DNA of 64,000 nt, taken from the NCBI GenBank assembly GCA_019056785.1, contig DXJV01000005.1, forward strand, positions 1-64,000. The letters run 5' to 3'. Shown here piece by piece: positions 29,062 through 38,321 of this stretch. The position numbers were made by a program, and so were the translations under genes. Position 1 is the first letter of the stretch. Each line of letters starts with the position of its first letter. The stretch is from Candidatus Heimdallarchaeota archaeon. Lineage in GTDB: Archaea; Asgardarchaeota; Heimdallarchaeia; JABLTI01. The notes beneath the pieces were generated by a model. The model saw only the letters and a list, made by a program, of their open reading frames with translations. It was not told where the DNA came from and did not search any database.

Positions 29062-29298
29062 TTAGGTGAAAATCGCTGCCACAGCGATAATTCCTTTCCC
29101 CAGAAGGAAGTACCTATCGTTAAATTGTCCAATATATCCTTGTTCAACCAATTCTTTGATGATTTCTTCTAAATTATACCCAGGGATATTTTGAATCAGA
29201 TTATTTAGTTCTTCAAAAGTAAGGGCTGATTTAGGTTTAGTGATGCCATTTGAAAAAAGTAAATGGCAAACATGAAAGAGCTTATTTGTTTGAGCCAT
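29062..29298 (-). CDS. Small winged-helix-like protein
   Basis: 78 aa; SALTFEELNNLIQNIPGYNLEEIIKELVEQGYIGQFNDRYFLLGKG fits a wHTH. Confidence 0.5.
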   Translation of the reverse strand: MAQTNKLFHVCHLLFSNGITKPKSALTFEELNNLIQNIPGYNLEEIIKELVEQGYIGQFNDRYFLLGKGIIAVAAIFT

Positions 29299-29370
29299 TT
29301 TATCACAGTATTTGATTTAGGTTAGGGCATTAAAAAGATTTTCAATAACTCCTATGAAAAACTGCTTTTA

Positions 29371-29922
29371 TTATCGTAACACCGGTGGTTCAATTTCTTC
29401 TGTTTGAACGATTTCTATTTCAATGTCAGTCGAAGAGACTCTCCCTGAGAAGATGACTGAATATTGGTTGTCAGCTTTCCGGTAACGAACAATATTGTAT
29501 TCCCCTTCTCCTTCATTAAAGTAGATATAAAGTAAAACCTCTGCAAGGTCTTTGAAATAGGAGCCACGAAGTACTTTGGAAATATCAAATTTTGATTGTA
29601 ATGGAATCCTTACCACAAGTAAAATGTCATCTTCAAATGGTCTGAAATTTTTCCCTTTAGTATAGCGGAGCATAATTTGTCCTAATTGTCTATCACATCT
29701 CGGGCAAAACGGTTTCAATTGCCCATGCACCATTCGAAAACCCACCCCTCGTTTGCACAGATAAAGAATGCCATCATTCACGCAATAGTAGGAACCATGT
29801 AAAAATCGATCATCAAAACTACTAATCTTGAAAATCCGTCCATAGGGACAACTGACGCAGGGTGAATCACAATCTAGATAAATGTCACTCAATTTACAAT
29901 TGCTCTCCAGTGTTTTATTCAT
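29371..29922 (-). CDS. Cys-rich, probable zinc-binding protein of unknown function
   Basis: CDSPCVSCPYGR, YLCKRGVG, FCPRCDRQLGQI. Confidence 0.5.
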   Translation of the reverse strand: MNKTLESNCKLSDIYLDCDSPCVSCPYGRIFKISSFDDRFLHGSYYCVNDGILYLCKRGVGFRMVHGQLKPFCPRCDRQLGQIMLRYTKGKNFRPFEDDILLVVRIPLQSKFDISKVLRGSYFKDLAEVLLYIYFNEGEGEYNIVRYRKADNQYSVIFSGRVSSTDIEIEIVQTEEIEPPVLR

Positions 29923-30151
29923 TAAACTAAATAATGAATCATGTACCTATTTATCTTATAGACTGATTACTTAAAAGATTAACTTATCTCATTAAAAGAT
30001 TGTTGCCTAAGAAAAAGGCTCGTTAAAATGTTCTTTTTTACACCAAACGAATCTTTTGAAAGAAGGGCTCTGTTAGTTGCTTTTTCAAAGCGCGTGAGGA
30101 TTAAATAGCGAAAGGAGAAATTAATAAATTAAAGAAGATACTGGTAGAAAT

Positions 30152-31114
30152 ATGAAGTATATTGGCTCAATTGGTGAGGTTTTAATTGATTTCATTGCTC
30201 AAGAAAGACAGCAAAAAGACTCTGTCGCTACGTTTCTCAAATTGCCGGGTGGTGCTCCTGCGAACTTTGCAGTTGGAATTGCAAGGTTAGGAGCCAAGGT
30301 GCGTTTTTTCGGAAAGGTGAGCGATGACCCTTTTGGCCAATTCTTAGTAAAAAAACTTGCCGAAGAGGGTGTGGGGATTGAAAATCTTGTCACCGCGAAA
30401 AATGGCGAAAAGACATCACTAGCGTTTGTCTTTCTAAATGCTTCAGGTGAACGGAGTTTTCTTTTTTATCGAGAGAATGCTGCGGATGCAGCCCTCACTC
30501 CTGAAGAACTTGATCCTTTACTGTTTAAGGACCTCCAATATCTTCATTTTGGAGTGATCTCTTTATTAAGCGAGCCAAGTAAAAGTGCAACCTTCAAAGC
30601 GATCGAGTATTGTAAAAACAATGGTGGAGTTATTTGTTTCGACCCAAATATCAGGAAAGATTTACTTCGTAATGAAGAGGAATTTCGAGCGCTACTTAAC
30701 GCTGCCCTCCAAACAGTGGATATCTTTTATCCATCAGAAAAAGAGCTGACTTTTATTCTTGACCGAAAAATGCCCCCTCAGAAGGCCATTCTCGAGATAA
30801 TGGCAAACTATCCGTTGAAAATTGTTGCTTTAAAATTAGGGAAGGATGGTTGCCTCCTAAAATCACGAGACGGCTTTTTCTCCACAATACCTTCTTTCGA
30901 AGTGCCAGTAGTAGATACAACAGGAGCAGGTGATGGCTTTAATGCCGGGTTCATTTTCGGGCTGTCACAAGGCATGTCGCTCGAGGAAGCAGGAATATTA
31001 GGTAATGCTGTGGGTGCCTTGGTTGTCGGGAAAAAAGGAGCAATGACTGCTTTACCGACTCTAACAGAATTGAAGGCTTTTTTGACTGCTCAGAAGATTC
31101 AAATATTAAAATAA
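30152..31114 (+). CDS. PfkB-family carbohydrate kinase
   Basis: GSIGEVLIDFIA, LPGGAPANFAVGIARLGAKVRFFGKVSDDPFG, VVDTTGAGDGFNAGFIFGL. Confidence 0.93.
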   Translation: MKYIGSIGEVLIDFIAQERQQKDSVATFLKLPGGAPANFAVGIARLGAKVRFFGKVSDDPFGQFLVKKLAEEGVGIENLVTAKNGEKTSLAFVFLNASGERSFLFYRENAADAALTPEELDPLLFKDLQYLHFGVISLLSEPSKSATFKAIEYCKNNGGVICFDPNIRKDLLRNEEEFRALLNAALQTVDIFYPSEKELTFILDRKMPPQKAILEIMANYPLKIVALKLGKDGCLLKSRDGFFSTIPSFEVPVVDTTGAGDGFNAGFIFGLSQGMSLEEAGILGNAVGALVVGKKGAMTALPTLTELKAFLTAQKIQILK

Positions 31115-31138
31115 AGTTTGACTTATAAAGTGTTAACC

Positions 31139-32200
31139 GTGTGTCATCTTGCTGGTTTTATCACCAAAGAAAAGAATGTCGTGCCTTTTATACTCAATTC
31201 TTTGGAAGCTCAAGAAGCAATCATTGGCGGGCAAGCAACAGGGCTTGCCGTCCTAGCTAATTCTACTGTTCGTTTGGCAAAGACAATTGGTCCTGTGCGC
31301 GATTTTCGAGACCAAAACAAAGAACTGCCTGTTGCTTCGATTGGCATAGGACACACGCGTTATGCCCTTAAGAACCTTCTATATGCAGAGACGAATAGCA
31401 CAGAAAAATCTCATCCTTTCTGGGACAGTAAAAAACAGTTTGTAACAATGCATAATGGAACAATCACCAATTATCAATTGTTTGTTCATGAATTAGAAAA
31501 GAAAGGTTATTCCTTTAGGTCGAAATCGTCCTATCGTAATGAGAATGATGAGGAAGTTGTTGACTATTGTGATAGTGAGATTTTTAGCTTTCTTCTTGAA
31601 GAAGCACTAAAAGCGGGCACTACAATAAAGACTGCAATAAGGGAGATTTGCAGGCAATTCGAAGGACAATTTGCTTTTGTTATCTTGCATCCCGCGTACC
31701 CTGAGACTATCTTTATTGCTAATTGGGCGCAACCACTTTTTATTGGCACTAATACAGAAAGTTCGTTTTTCACCTCCTTTCTCGAAGGCTTCGAGCCAGT
31801 AGAACAAATTCTCAACAGAAAATTTGCTCCGCAGAAAAACGCACTAATAACACTCACTCCTGGCAAAGCAGTAATTGAAACTCTTCTACCTGAACGCTCT
31901 CCACCGGCTTATGAACCCGAGGGTGTCGCTTTTGAAGCTCTTATTCTAAAAGCATTGCGCGAAAATCACAATGATCTTGGGAGAATCTATTATTACTTTA
32001 AAACTGCTTATAATGAGCTGGGACTCTCTGAGGAACAGCTGACTGCTTTAGATAAGCAAGGTTTTACTTTTTCACCGTTGATTTATGCAACTTTACAACG
32101 ATTAGAACAACAAGGCATTATTTACAGGAAAAAAGAGCTCGTCTGGGAAGGTGGAGTTAGCCATACGCCTCGATTCCGCTTTTATCTGAAAGAGGGATAA
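31139..32200 (+). CDS. Stand-alone class II glutamine amidotransferase (GlmS/PurF-type Ntn) domain with a C-terminal helical/winged-helix extension
   Basis: GTG at 31139 gives M-C-H-L-A-G-F, the expected Ntn Cys2. IGIGHTRYALKN, MHNGTITNYQLF, CDSEIFSFLLEEAL. No SIS or PRT domain; C-terminus FTFSPLIYATLQRLEQQGIIYRKKELVWEGGV. The ORF track start is 31118. Confidence 0.75.
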   Translation: MCHLAGFITKEKNVVPFILNSLEAQEAIIGGQATGLAVLANSTVRLAKTIGPVRDFRDQNKELPVASIGIGHTRYALKNLLYAETNSTEKSHPFWDSKKQFVTMHNGTITNYQLFVHELEKKGYSFRSKSSYRNENDEEVVDYCDSEIFSFLLEEALKAGTTIKTAIREICRQFEGQFAFVILHPAYPETIFIANWAQPLFIGTNTESSFFTSFLEGFEPVEQILNRKFAPQKNALITLTPGKAVIETLLPERSPPAYEPEGVAFEALILKALRENHNDLGRIYYYFKTAYNELGLSEEQLTALDKQGFTFSPLIYATLQRLEQQGIIYRKKELVWEGGVSHTPRFRFYLKEG

Positions 32201-32303
32201 AAAAAAGTGTTTGAAAAAAATTAGAGGAAGTTTGCATTTCTTTTTATAGGTAATATATTAAAAAAAAGATAGTTGTAAAACAGTTTGTAGAAAAGAACCT
32301 CCT

Positions 32304-33125
32304 TTGAAGGCAAAAAAAGGTTTGATGGCTGAAATGAACGAGGAATTAATTATTGAGACAAAAGACCTTTGTAAAAGCTTTGGTCAAAAACAAGTGCTAA
32401 AAAATGTTTCTCTGCATGTCCCCAAAGGGTCAATTTATGCTCTGCTGGGACCAAATGGCGCTGGAAAGACGACCACAATCCGTATTTTAACTGGGATAAT
32501 GAAGCCAACATCAGGCGAAGTAATTGTGCAAGGCATTAATGTCGTAGAGAATCCTGAAGATATTCGCGCAGAAATTGGGATCTTGTCACAAATGAGCGCC
32601 GGTTATAAAGATATTAAAACTCGAGATAACATCCTATTATTCACTTCAATTGTTGGCGTAGATAAAGCTCTAGCGTCGGAAAAAATGGTTGAACTGTTAG
32701 AACGCCTTGAAATGGCCGATAAATTGGATCTAAATTTTGGCAAGCTCTCCGGAGGGGAAAAGCGGGTGGTTAACTTGGTGCGAACAATTATCTCCAGTGG
32801 AGAACTCATTGTCTTGGATGAGCCTACTACTGGTTTAGATATCGCCAGAGCTAAAAAAGCACGAGATATAATTCAAGAATTAGTTGTGAACGAAGGGAAG
32901 ACCGTTCTAATGTCTTCACACATCACTTCGGATCTCGAAGACTTAGCAACCTATACCGGCATCTTAAAAGAAGGCGAATTAATCTTTGAAGGAACAAAGA
33001 AGGCAGTAATAAAACAATTTGCTCCTGATGGGAATTTTGAAATGGCAATTATCAATGCTTTTGAAAATGGTTCAAAAAACTTCCAAAGTTTAGAAACAAC
33101 AGAGGATTTACTGGAGGGCACATGA
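32304..33125 (+). CDS. ABC transporter ATP-binding protein
   Basis: GPNGAGKTTTIRILTGIMKPTSGEV, KLSGGEKRVVNLVR, LIVLDEPTTGLD, SSHITSDLE. Confidence 0.92.
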   Translation: MKAKKGLMAEMNEELIIETKDLCKSFGQKQVLKNVSLHVPKGSIYALLGPNGAGKTTTIRILTGIMKPTSGEVIVQGINVVENPEDIRAEIGILSQMSAGYKDIKTRDNILLFTSIVGVDKALASEKMVELLERLEMADKLDLNFGKLSGGEKRVVNLVRTIISSGELIVLDEPTTGLDIARAKKARDIIQELVVNEGKTVLMSSHITSDLEDLATYTGILKEGELIFEGTKKAVIKQFAPDGNFEMAIINAFENGSKNFQSLETTEDLLEGT

Positions 33126-34378
33126 TGACTAAGAAGAGAAAGCAGTTTAGAGCGATTTTACGGAAAGATTTGAAACTCGTCTTTACTTGGAAAACCATCA
33201 TTCTCACAATCGTTGTGCCATTTATAATGATGTTTGCTATCGTTGGGATTCCAACATTATTTGTTAGTGGTTCAAATACTGTCATTACCGTTTGTAATGC
33301 AGATGAAGGCGGAACAGTCACCCATGTTAATGGTTCTGTCTATTTCATCAACGTTGGGCAAAATGTTCTTTATAACATGCAATATTATGCAAACCAGGAA
33401 GACAATATCAAAATAGAAGTTGTTTCCACACGGGCAAAAGCACTCAATGCTTCTAATGGGATATATTTTCCGACCAATTTCACAACCGCAACTTTTGCCG
33501 GCGAGTCCGTATTCGAATATCATAAAACAGCAAGCGATGTCTCTTTGCAGGGTTATAATTTTGATACAATGTTAAATCTAATCCAGGAGGTTGTCTTTAG
33601 CACCTATCTCTTCTTTAGAAATATCACCGAAGATAACATTCCTCAAGTAGAGCCTATTCAATACATCCCACCTGCAACAGAACCATCAACCATCTGGTCT
33701 CAAGAGACAATGAAATTGGCAATGCCTTTTGCTTATGCCCTCTTTATCCTTTTATCTCTTATTGGGAATATGGGGCGAACCATTGGCTTCTCCAAAGAAA
33801 AAGAAGATGGCACATTTGAGACAATGCTCTCCATAACAAAGAATCGCTCAAACCTTGTTTATTCGAAACTCATCGTAGGAACGATCGCATCGACATTAAC
33901 TATCTTGTCTTATTTTGCCGGCTCAGCAATTGCAGGAGCAATAAGCAAGGCGGTGTTGGGACAAACCGCTGATGACTATGGTGCGACAGGCTTTTTATCG
34001 CTCCCCTTTAGAGACTTGCTCTCATATAAAGGCGTTGTATTACTAATTGGCTTGGGGTTGGCGCTTGTCTTGACTATGCTAGCTTTAATGACTGTTGATA
34101 CGCTTTTCACTAAAACTGTAGCAGAACGAATAGGGGTTCCTGTTATTCTCATGTTTGGCTTACTATTCATGTTGCCGGTAATGATAAATCCAGGGCAATC
34201 AAATTTCATTCTAGTGATTAATCCCTATTATTGGATTTATCATGTTAGTATGTCAATTGCCGATCTAACCTTTACCTGGATTGATGGACTCTATTTAGTT
34301 CTTTCCTTGGTTTTATTGGCATTAATGGTTCTTGCGGCTCGAAAAGCCATTGAACGAGAAAAAGTACTTTTCACCTAA
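33122..34378 (+). CDS. ABC-2 type transporter permease
   Basis: N-terminal TM, extracytoplasmic domain, several C-terminal TMs, GFSKEKEDGTFETMLS; overlaps the ATPase by 4 nt. Confidence 0.85.
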   Translation: MMTKKRKQFRAILRKDLKLVFTWKTIILTIVVPFIMMFAIVGIPTLFVSGSNTVITVCNADEGGTVTHVNGSVYFINVGQNVLYNMQYYANQEDNIKIEVVSTRAKALNASNGIYFPTNFTTATFAGESVFEYHKTASDVSLQGYNFDTMLNLIQEVVFSTYLFFRNITEDNIPQVEPIQYIPPATEPSTIWSQETMKLAMPFAYALFILLSLIGNMGRTIGFSKEKEDGTFETMLSITKNRSNLVYSKLIVGTIASTLTILSYFAGSAIAGAISKAVLGQTADDYGATGFLSLPFRDLLSYKGVVLLIGLGLALVLTMLALMTVDTLFTKTVAERIGVPVILMFGLLFMLPVMINPGQSNFILVINPYYWIYHVSMSIADLTFTWIDGLYLVLSLVLLALMVLAARKAIEREKVLFT

Positions 34379-34399
34379 GCAGTGTCATAGGTGAGCTCT

Positions 34400-34783
34400 T
34401 TATTCTTTTTTCAAATCGTCTGGTGCCCCCCAACAGACGCACCATTTAAAATAACGGAAGATCTCTACAAACAGAAATCGCAAGAAAATATAGACACCCC
34501 ATCCCAACCAAAAAAACCATTCGAGAGGGTGATACCAGGGACGTTTTCTCTTTGCTGGTTTCCACCATGGTTTTTCTTCTGGTTTCTTTCTTATTAATAC
34601 TGTTTTTGTTGGAAAGGGTTCTGTTTTTTTCTTGGTTTTAGTAGGGGTTAGAGAAGGGGTTGTTTCTTTATCTTGGTTCTGTTCAGAAGAGTTGTTTTTG
34701 AGGAGTTGACCACAGAAGTTACAATAAACAGACCATTCATCATTTTCACGATAGCAATTAGGGCAAACGATTTTTTTTGTCAT
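34400..34783 (-). CDS. Zinc-ribbon protein with C-terminal hydrophobic/aromatic segment
   Basis: IVCPNCYRENDEWSVYCNFCGQLL; Trp/Phe-rich C-terminus. Confidence 0.6.
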   Translation of the reverse strand: MTKKIVCPNCYRENDEWSVYCNFCGQLLKNNSSEQNQDKETTPSLTPTKTKKKTEPFPTKTVLIRKKPEEKPWWKPAKRKRPWYHPLEWFFWLGWGVYIFLRFLFVEIFRYFKWCVCWGAPDDLKKE

Positions 34784-34895
34784 GCTAACTGACCAAAGAA
34801 CGGTGATATTTCACATATTGATTTTCCTTCTAAAATATCTTTAGACTCAAATTAAAAAGGAGAAAAAAAGAAGATACGTCCATAAGAAAAAGATT

Positions 34896-35471
34896 TCAAT
34901 AATATTCTTCGAATGGTTCGTAATAATTGTGGGGGTGACCGCAAGAGGGACAGATCTTAGGTGGCTCTGTTCCTTCGTAGACAAATCCGCATTCCAAGCA
35001 TTTCCATTTAATTTTCTTGTCTCTTTTGAAGACTTTGTTGTTTTTCACAAGCTCCAAGAGTGCAAGGTAGCGTTTTTCGTGTTCTACTTCTACTTTTGCG
35101 ATGTTTTTGAATTTCAAAGCAATTTCTGGAAAGCCTTCCTTTTCTGCTACTTTCGCAAAACCTGGGTAGACTTTCGTATGTTCTTCGTTTTCTCCTTCTG
35201 CAGCAAATTTCAAATTTTCCTCTGTTGTACCGATGTCGGTTGGGTAGGCAGCTGTGAATTCCACCGGTCCTCCCTCAAGGAAGTCAAAGAACTGTTTTGC
35301 ATGTTCGTATTCGTTATCTGCTGTCTCTAAGAAGTATTGAGAAATGCGGATAAAGCCTTCTTTTTTAGCTACTTTCGCATACATGGTATATCTATTTCGT
35401 GCTTGCGATTCGCCGGCAAAGGCTTTCAAGAGGTTCTTTTCTGTTTCTGTTCCTTTAATTGATTTTCCCAT
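34896..35471 (-). CDS. rbr: Rubrerythrin
   Basis: [39 protein letters not shown], rubredoxin domain [29 protein letters not shown]. Confidence 0.95.
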   Translation of the reverse strand: MGKSIKGTETEKNLLKAFAGESQARNRYTMYAKVAKKEGFIRISQYFLETADNEYEHAKQFFDFLEGGPVEFTAAYPTDIGTTEENLKFAAEGENEEHTKVYPGFAKVAEKEGFPEIALKFKNIAKVEVEHEKRYLALLELVKNNKVFKRDKKIKWKCLECGFVYEGTEPPKICPSCGHPHNYYEPFEEYY

Positions 35472-35486
35472 TTTTTATCAACTCTG

Positions 35487-35867
35487 TTAGTTTTTCCAAA
35501 GGCTGTGCTTATTACAATATTCTCTTGCAATAATATTAGATGTATCTTTTACCATAAAGATTGCTTTTGGTTCATCGCCAGGGTTTAAATACTTTCGTTG
35601 TGTTTTCCCATCAGCGATGATTTCAATCCATTGAATCCAATGATCTTCAACCATTGGATGCAGTGTACTTCCAATGACCACTTCGACTTTCCCGCCGCCT
35701 TTATCTTCCACGACAGGAACGTGTTTCTCGTTTTTCCAGTCAGCTGTTTGTTCTTCTAAAAGAACCATTGGTTCGCCGCAGCAAACAAGGGTCCCTCCAC
35801 CTGCATTTAGAACTTCAACGATGTTCCCACAGATGTTACACTTATAAATTTGGTATCGTTCTGTCAT
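35487..35867 (-). CDS. dfx: Desulfoferrodoxin / superoxide reductase
   Basis: [30 protein letters not shown] (desulforedoxin site); [32 protein letters not shown] (SOR centre). Start at ATG 35867. Confidence 0.94.
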   Translation of the reverse strand: MTERYQIYKCNICGNIVEVLNAGGGTLVCCGEPMVLLEEQTADWKNEKHVPVVEDKGGGKVEVVIGSTLHPMVEDHWIQWIEIIADGKTQRKYLNPGDEPKAIFMVKDTSNIIAREYCNKHSLWKN

Positions 35868-36011
35868 TACGAATTCACCAATTGGATTTACGTACGATTG
35901 ACCTTTATTAAATAATTTTTCTTTAAAAAGTGAAGAGAACAATTAAAGAGGAACTAAAAACTGTGACAAAAATTGCGCATTGAAAAAAATAGGGAAAGGC
36001 TGGGGATTATT

Positions 36012-37199
36012 TTATTTGGTTATACCCAGCTCTTTATGCTTTTGATAGATCGCGTTAGCGAGTTCGTCGAGTTTCTTTCGTCCTTCGTCTGTAAGTTTGC
36101 CACGCATGATCACAGGCTCAATGAATTCAGGATGAATTCTCGTCAAAATCCCAACCAATTGTTCTTTCAGTTTAGCTTTCCAGCCATAAGAGCCGATAAT
36201 AGATGCGAATTTTGCTTTTGGCCGTAAAGCATTTACGAGGTAGGTTGCGTAAATTGCAAGGGGATGTGCTCCGGTTAAGACCGCTGGGGCACCGATAACA
36301 ATAGTGGCTGCATCTACTAAATCCATGGCTAATTCGCCGATGTCAGTAACTGCAAGATTATAGGGTTTTACAGTAATACCTTTCTCTACGAGTTTCTCGA
36401 TGAAATATTCAACCATCTCTTGAACACTATGATGCATTGAAATAAATGGTAACACAACCTCATTCTTTACGTCGTCAGAGATCCATTCTTTGTATGCATT
36501 TATTATAAACTCTGGTTCTTGATGAACGGGGCCATGACTTGGAGCAATCATATCGAAGTCGTATTTTTCCAGTTTTTTGAGATTCTTAACAATGATTTTC
36601 CGGAAGGGCATCATGATTTCAGCGAAGTATCTTTTGGCAGAAGAGTATGTTAAAGGTTTGTCGACAACAAAAGTTTCACTCTGGGCAAGATGCGTACCAA
36701 ACATATCACAAGTAAAGATTATTTTGTCTTCTTTTACATATGTTGCAATTGTTTCCGGCCAGTGCACCCATGGAATGGTGACTATCTCTAATGTTTTGTC
36801 CCCTAAAGAGAGTGTTTCGCCATCTTCCCGTACAAGAAAGCGGTCTTCAGGAATGTGAAGATGAACCATTAAATGTTCTTTCCCTAAGCTACTGGTCACG
36901 ACCTTAGCTTTTGGATAAAGCTCGAGCATTTTCACCAAGCCTTCGGAATGGTCCTGCTCGCTATGATTGGAGATCAAATAATCAATTGTTTTTACAGGTG
37001 CTTGTTCAAGGTTGTGAAGCAATTCATAGACTTTCGTTCCATCAACGGTGTCAATCAAAGCAGTTTTTTCTGAACCGATTATCAAGTAAGCATTATAGGT
37101 TGTCCCATTTGGGAGGGGAATTAGCTGATCAAATAAGCGACGGTCATAATCCTTCGCTCCTACTGCATAAATTTTAGGCTTAATTTCAGTTATTGCCAT
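36012..37199 (-). CDS. Flavodiiron protein (FprA-type A-flavoprotein)
   Basis: SNHSEQDHSEGL, HWPETIATYVKEDKIIFTCDMFGTH, APSHGPVHQ, flavodoxin-like C-terminal domain (IGSYGWKAKLKEQL). Confidence 0.93.
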   Translation of the reverse strand: MAITEIKPKIYAVGAKDYDRRLFDQLIPLPNGTTYNAYLIIGSEKTALIDTVDGTKVYELLHNLEQAPVKTIDYLISNHSEQDHSEGLVKMLELYPKAKVVTSSLGKEHLMVHLHIPEDRFLVREDGETLSLGDKTLEIVTIPWVHWPETIATYVKEDKIIFTCDMFGTHLAQSETFVVDKPLTYSSAKRYFAEIMMPFRKIIVKNLKKLEKYDFDMIAPSHGPVHQEPEFIINAYKEWISDDVKNEVVLPFISMHHSVQEMVEYFIEKLVEKGITVKPYNLAVTDIGELAMDLVDAATIVIGAPAVLTGAHPLAIYATYLVNALRPKAKFASIIGSYGWKAKLKEQLVGILTRIHPEFIEPVIMRGKLTDEGRKKLDELANAIYQKHKELGITK

Positions 37200-37366
37200 G
37201 TTTGCATCAACTCACATAGCTATTAATTTCCTTTGCTTGAAAAACTTATCCCAAAGAAAACTATAATTCATCCTATCTGAAAATTTAGATTCTAAACCCT
37301 CAAAATAAAGGGAAAAAAAGGAAATCACCAAGTAGCAACTTGGCTTAACTTTGCTATCTTGCATTT

Positions 37367-38017
37367 TTAATGCTTGAAAGACTCGAGTATTGCTTGTAAA
37401 AGCATTTCTTCTGGAACAAGCCCTTCAACATTTCCCTTCCCATCATTAATTATCGTATTTGGTACGCCAAAGATATCAAAGACTGAAGCAAGTTGAGCAA
37501 ACTGTGAGGCCTCAATCATCTCAGCAGTAATAAAATCGTTTGCAATGGCTAATTTGTGCGCACGTAATACCATCGCCGGGCAGTAGGGGCACTCGAGGGT
37601 AACAAACACCTTGAGATTAACTTTTTGTTTAATCGATTTCAACATTTCATGTGCTTGGGGTGATAGAATTGCATCTCGATTTGCAACAAGCATTATGGAT
37701 TCAACTAAAGTGGTGAATTCCTTTCCGGCCGGAACGCCGAAGAACCGGACGCCATAGTCTTTATCTCCTTCAATAACAATTGCAGGATGTCGTTCAATGC
37801 CATATTCTTTCGCTTTTGGATGACTTGCTTCACAATCGCAAATATCCAGCTCGATTTTATCTGATAAACTTGCTACCTCTGTCATCAGAGAAATCATTTC
37901 ATTACAGAATAAGCAATGTCCTTTTGTTGAAAAAACTCTGAGAGTAACGGGGTTTTTCATATCACTAAAACGTTGCTTGACAATTTGTCTAACACTTTCA
38001 TCTAATAATGTTGTCAT
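37367..38017 (-). CDS. Protein disulfide oxidoreductase (double thioredoxin-fold, glutaredoxin-like)
   Basis: Two CxxC motifs in tandem folds: GHCLFCNEM and LECPYCPAM, with cis-Pro-like RHPAIVI and GVPNTII. Confidence 0.9.
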   Translation of the reverse strand: MTTLLDESVRQIVKQRFSDMKNPVTLRVFSTKGHCLFCNEMISLMTEVASLSDKIELDICDCEASHPKAKEYGIERHPAIVIEGDKDYGVRFFGVPAGKEFTTLVESIMLVANRDAILSPQAHEMLKSIKQKVNLKVFVTLECPYCPAMVLRAHKLAIANDFITAEMIEASQFAQLASVFDIFGVPNTIINDGKGNVEGLVPEEMLLQAILESFKH

Positions 38018-38321
38018 TTTTGTTAGCTCCTTTTATTAGTTCAAACTGAAAAGTAAATGCTTTTTTTAAAACTATTCTTTTTTAGTTTCTTAAGCTTAGG
38101 ACACTATTTTCTTTTCATTCTAATTTTTCTATAGGTTAATTAGCTATCTTATTTGTCCCAAGTAATTCAGTTCACAAGTGGTACTCTACAAGTAAGTCAA
38201 CTAAAAATTTTCTGCAGAAAAAAGGCGATAACAAAAGGAATTTAAAGATTAAGCATAAAATAATGTTGGGAAAAACAAAAATTATCAAAAATTCCTGAAT
38301 AGAAAATGGTTGTAGGTTTCC

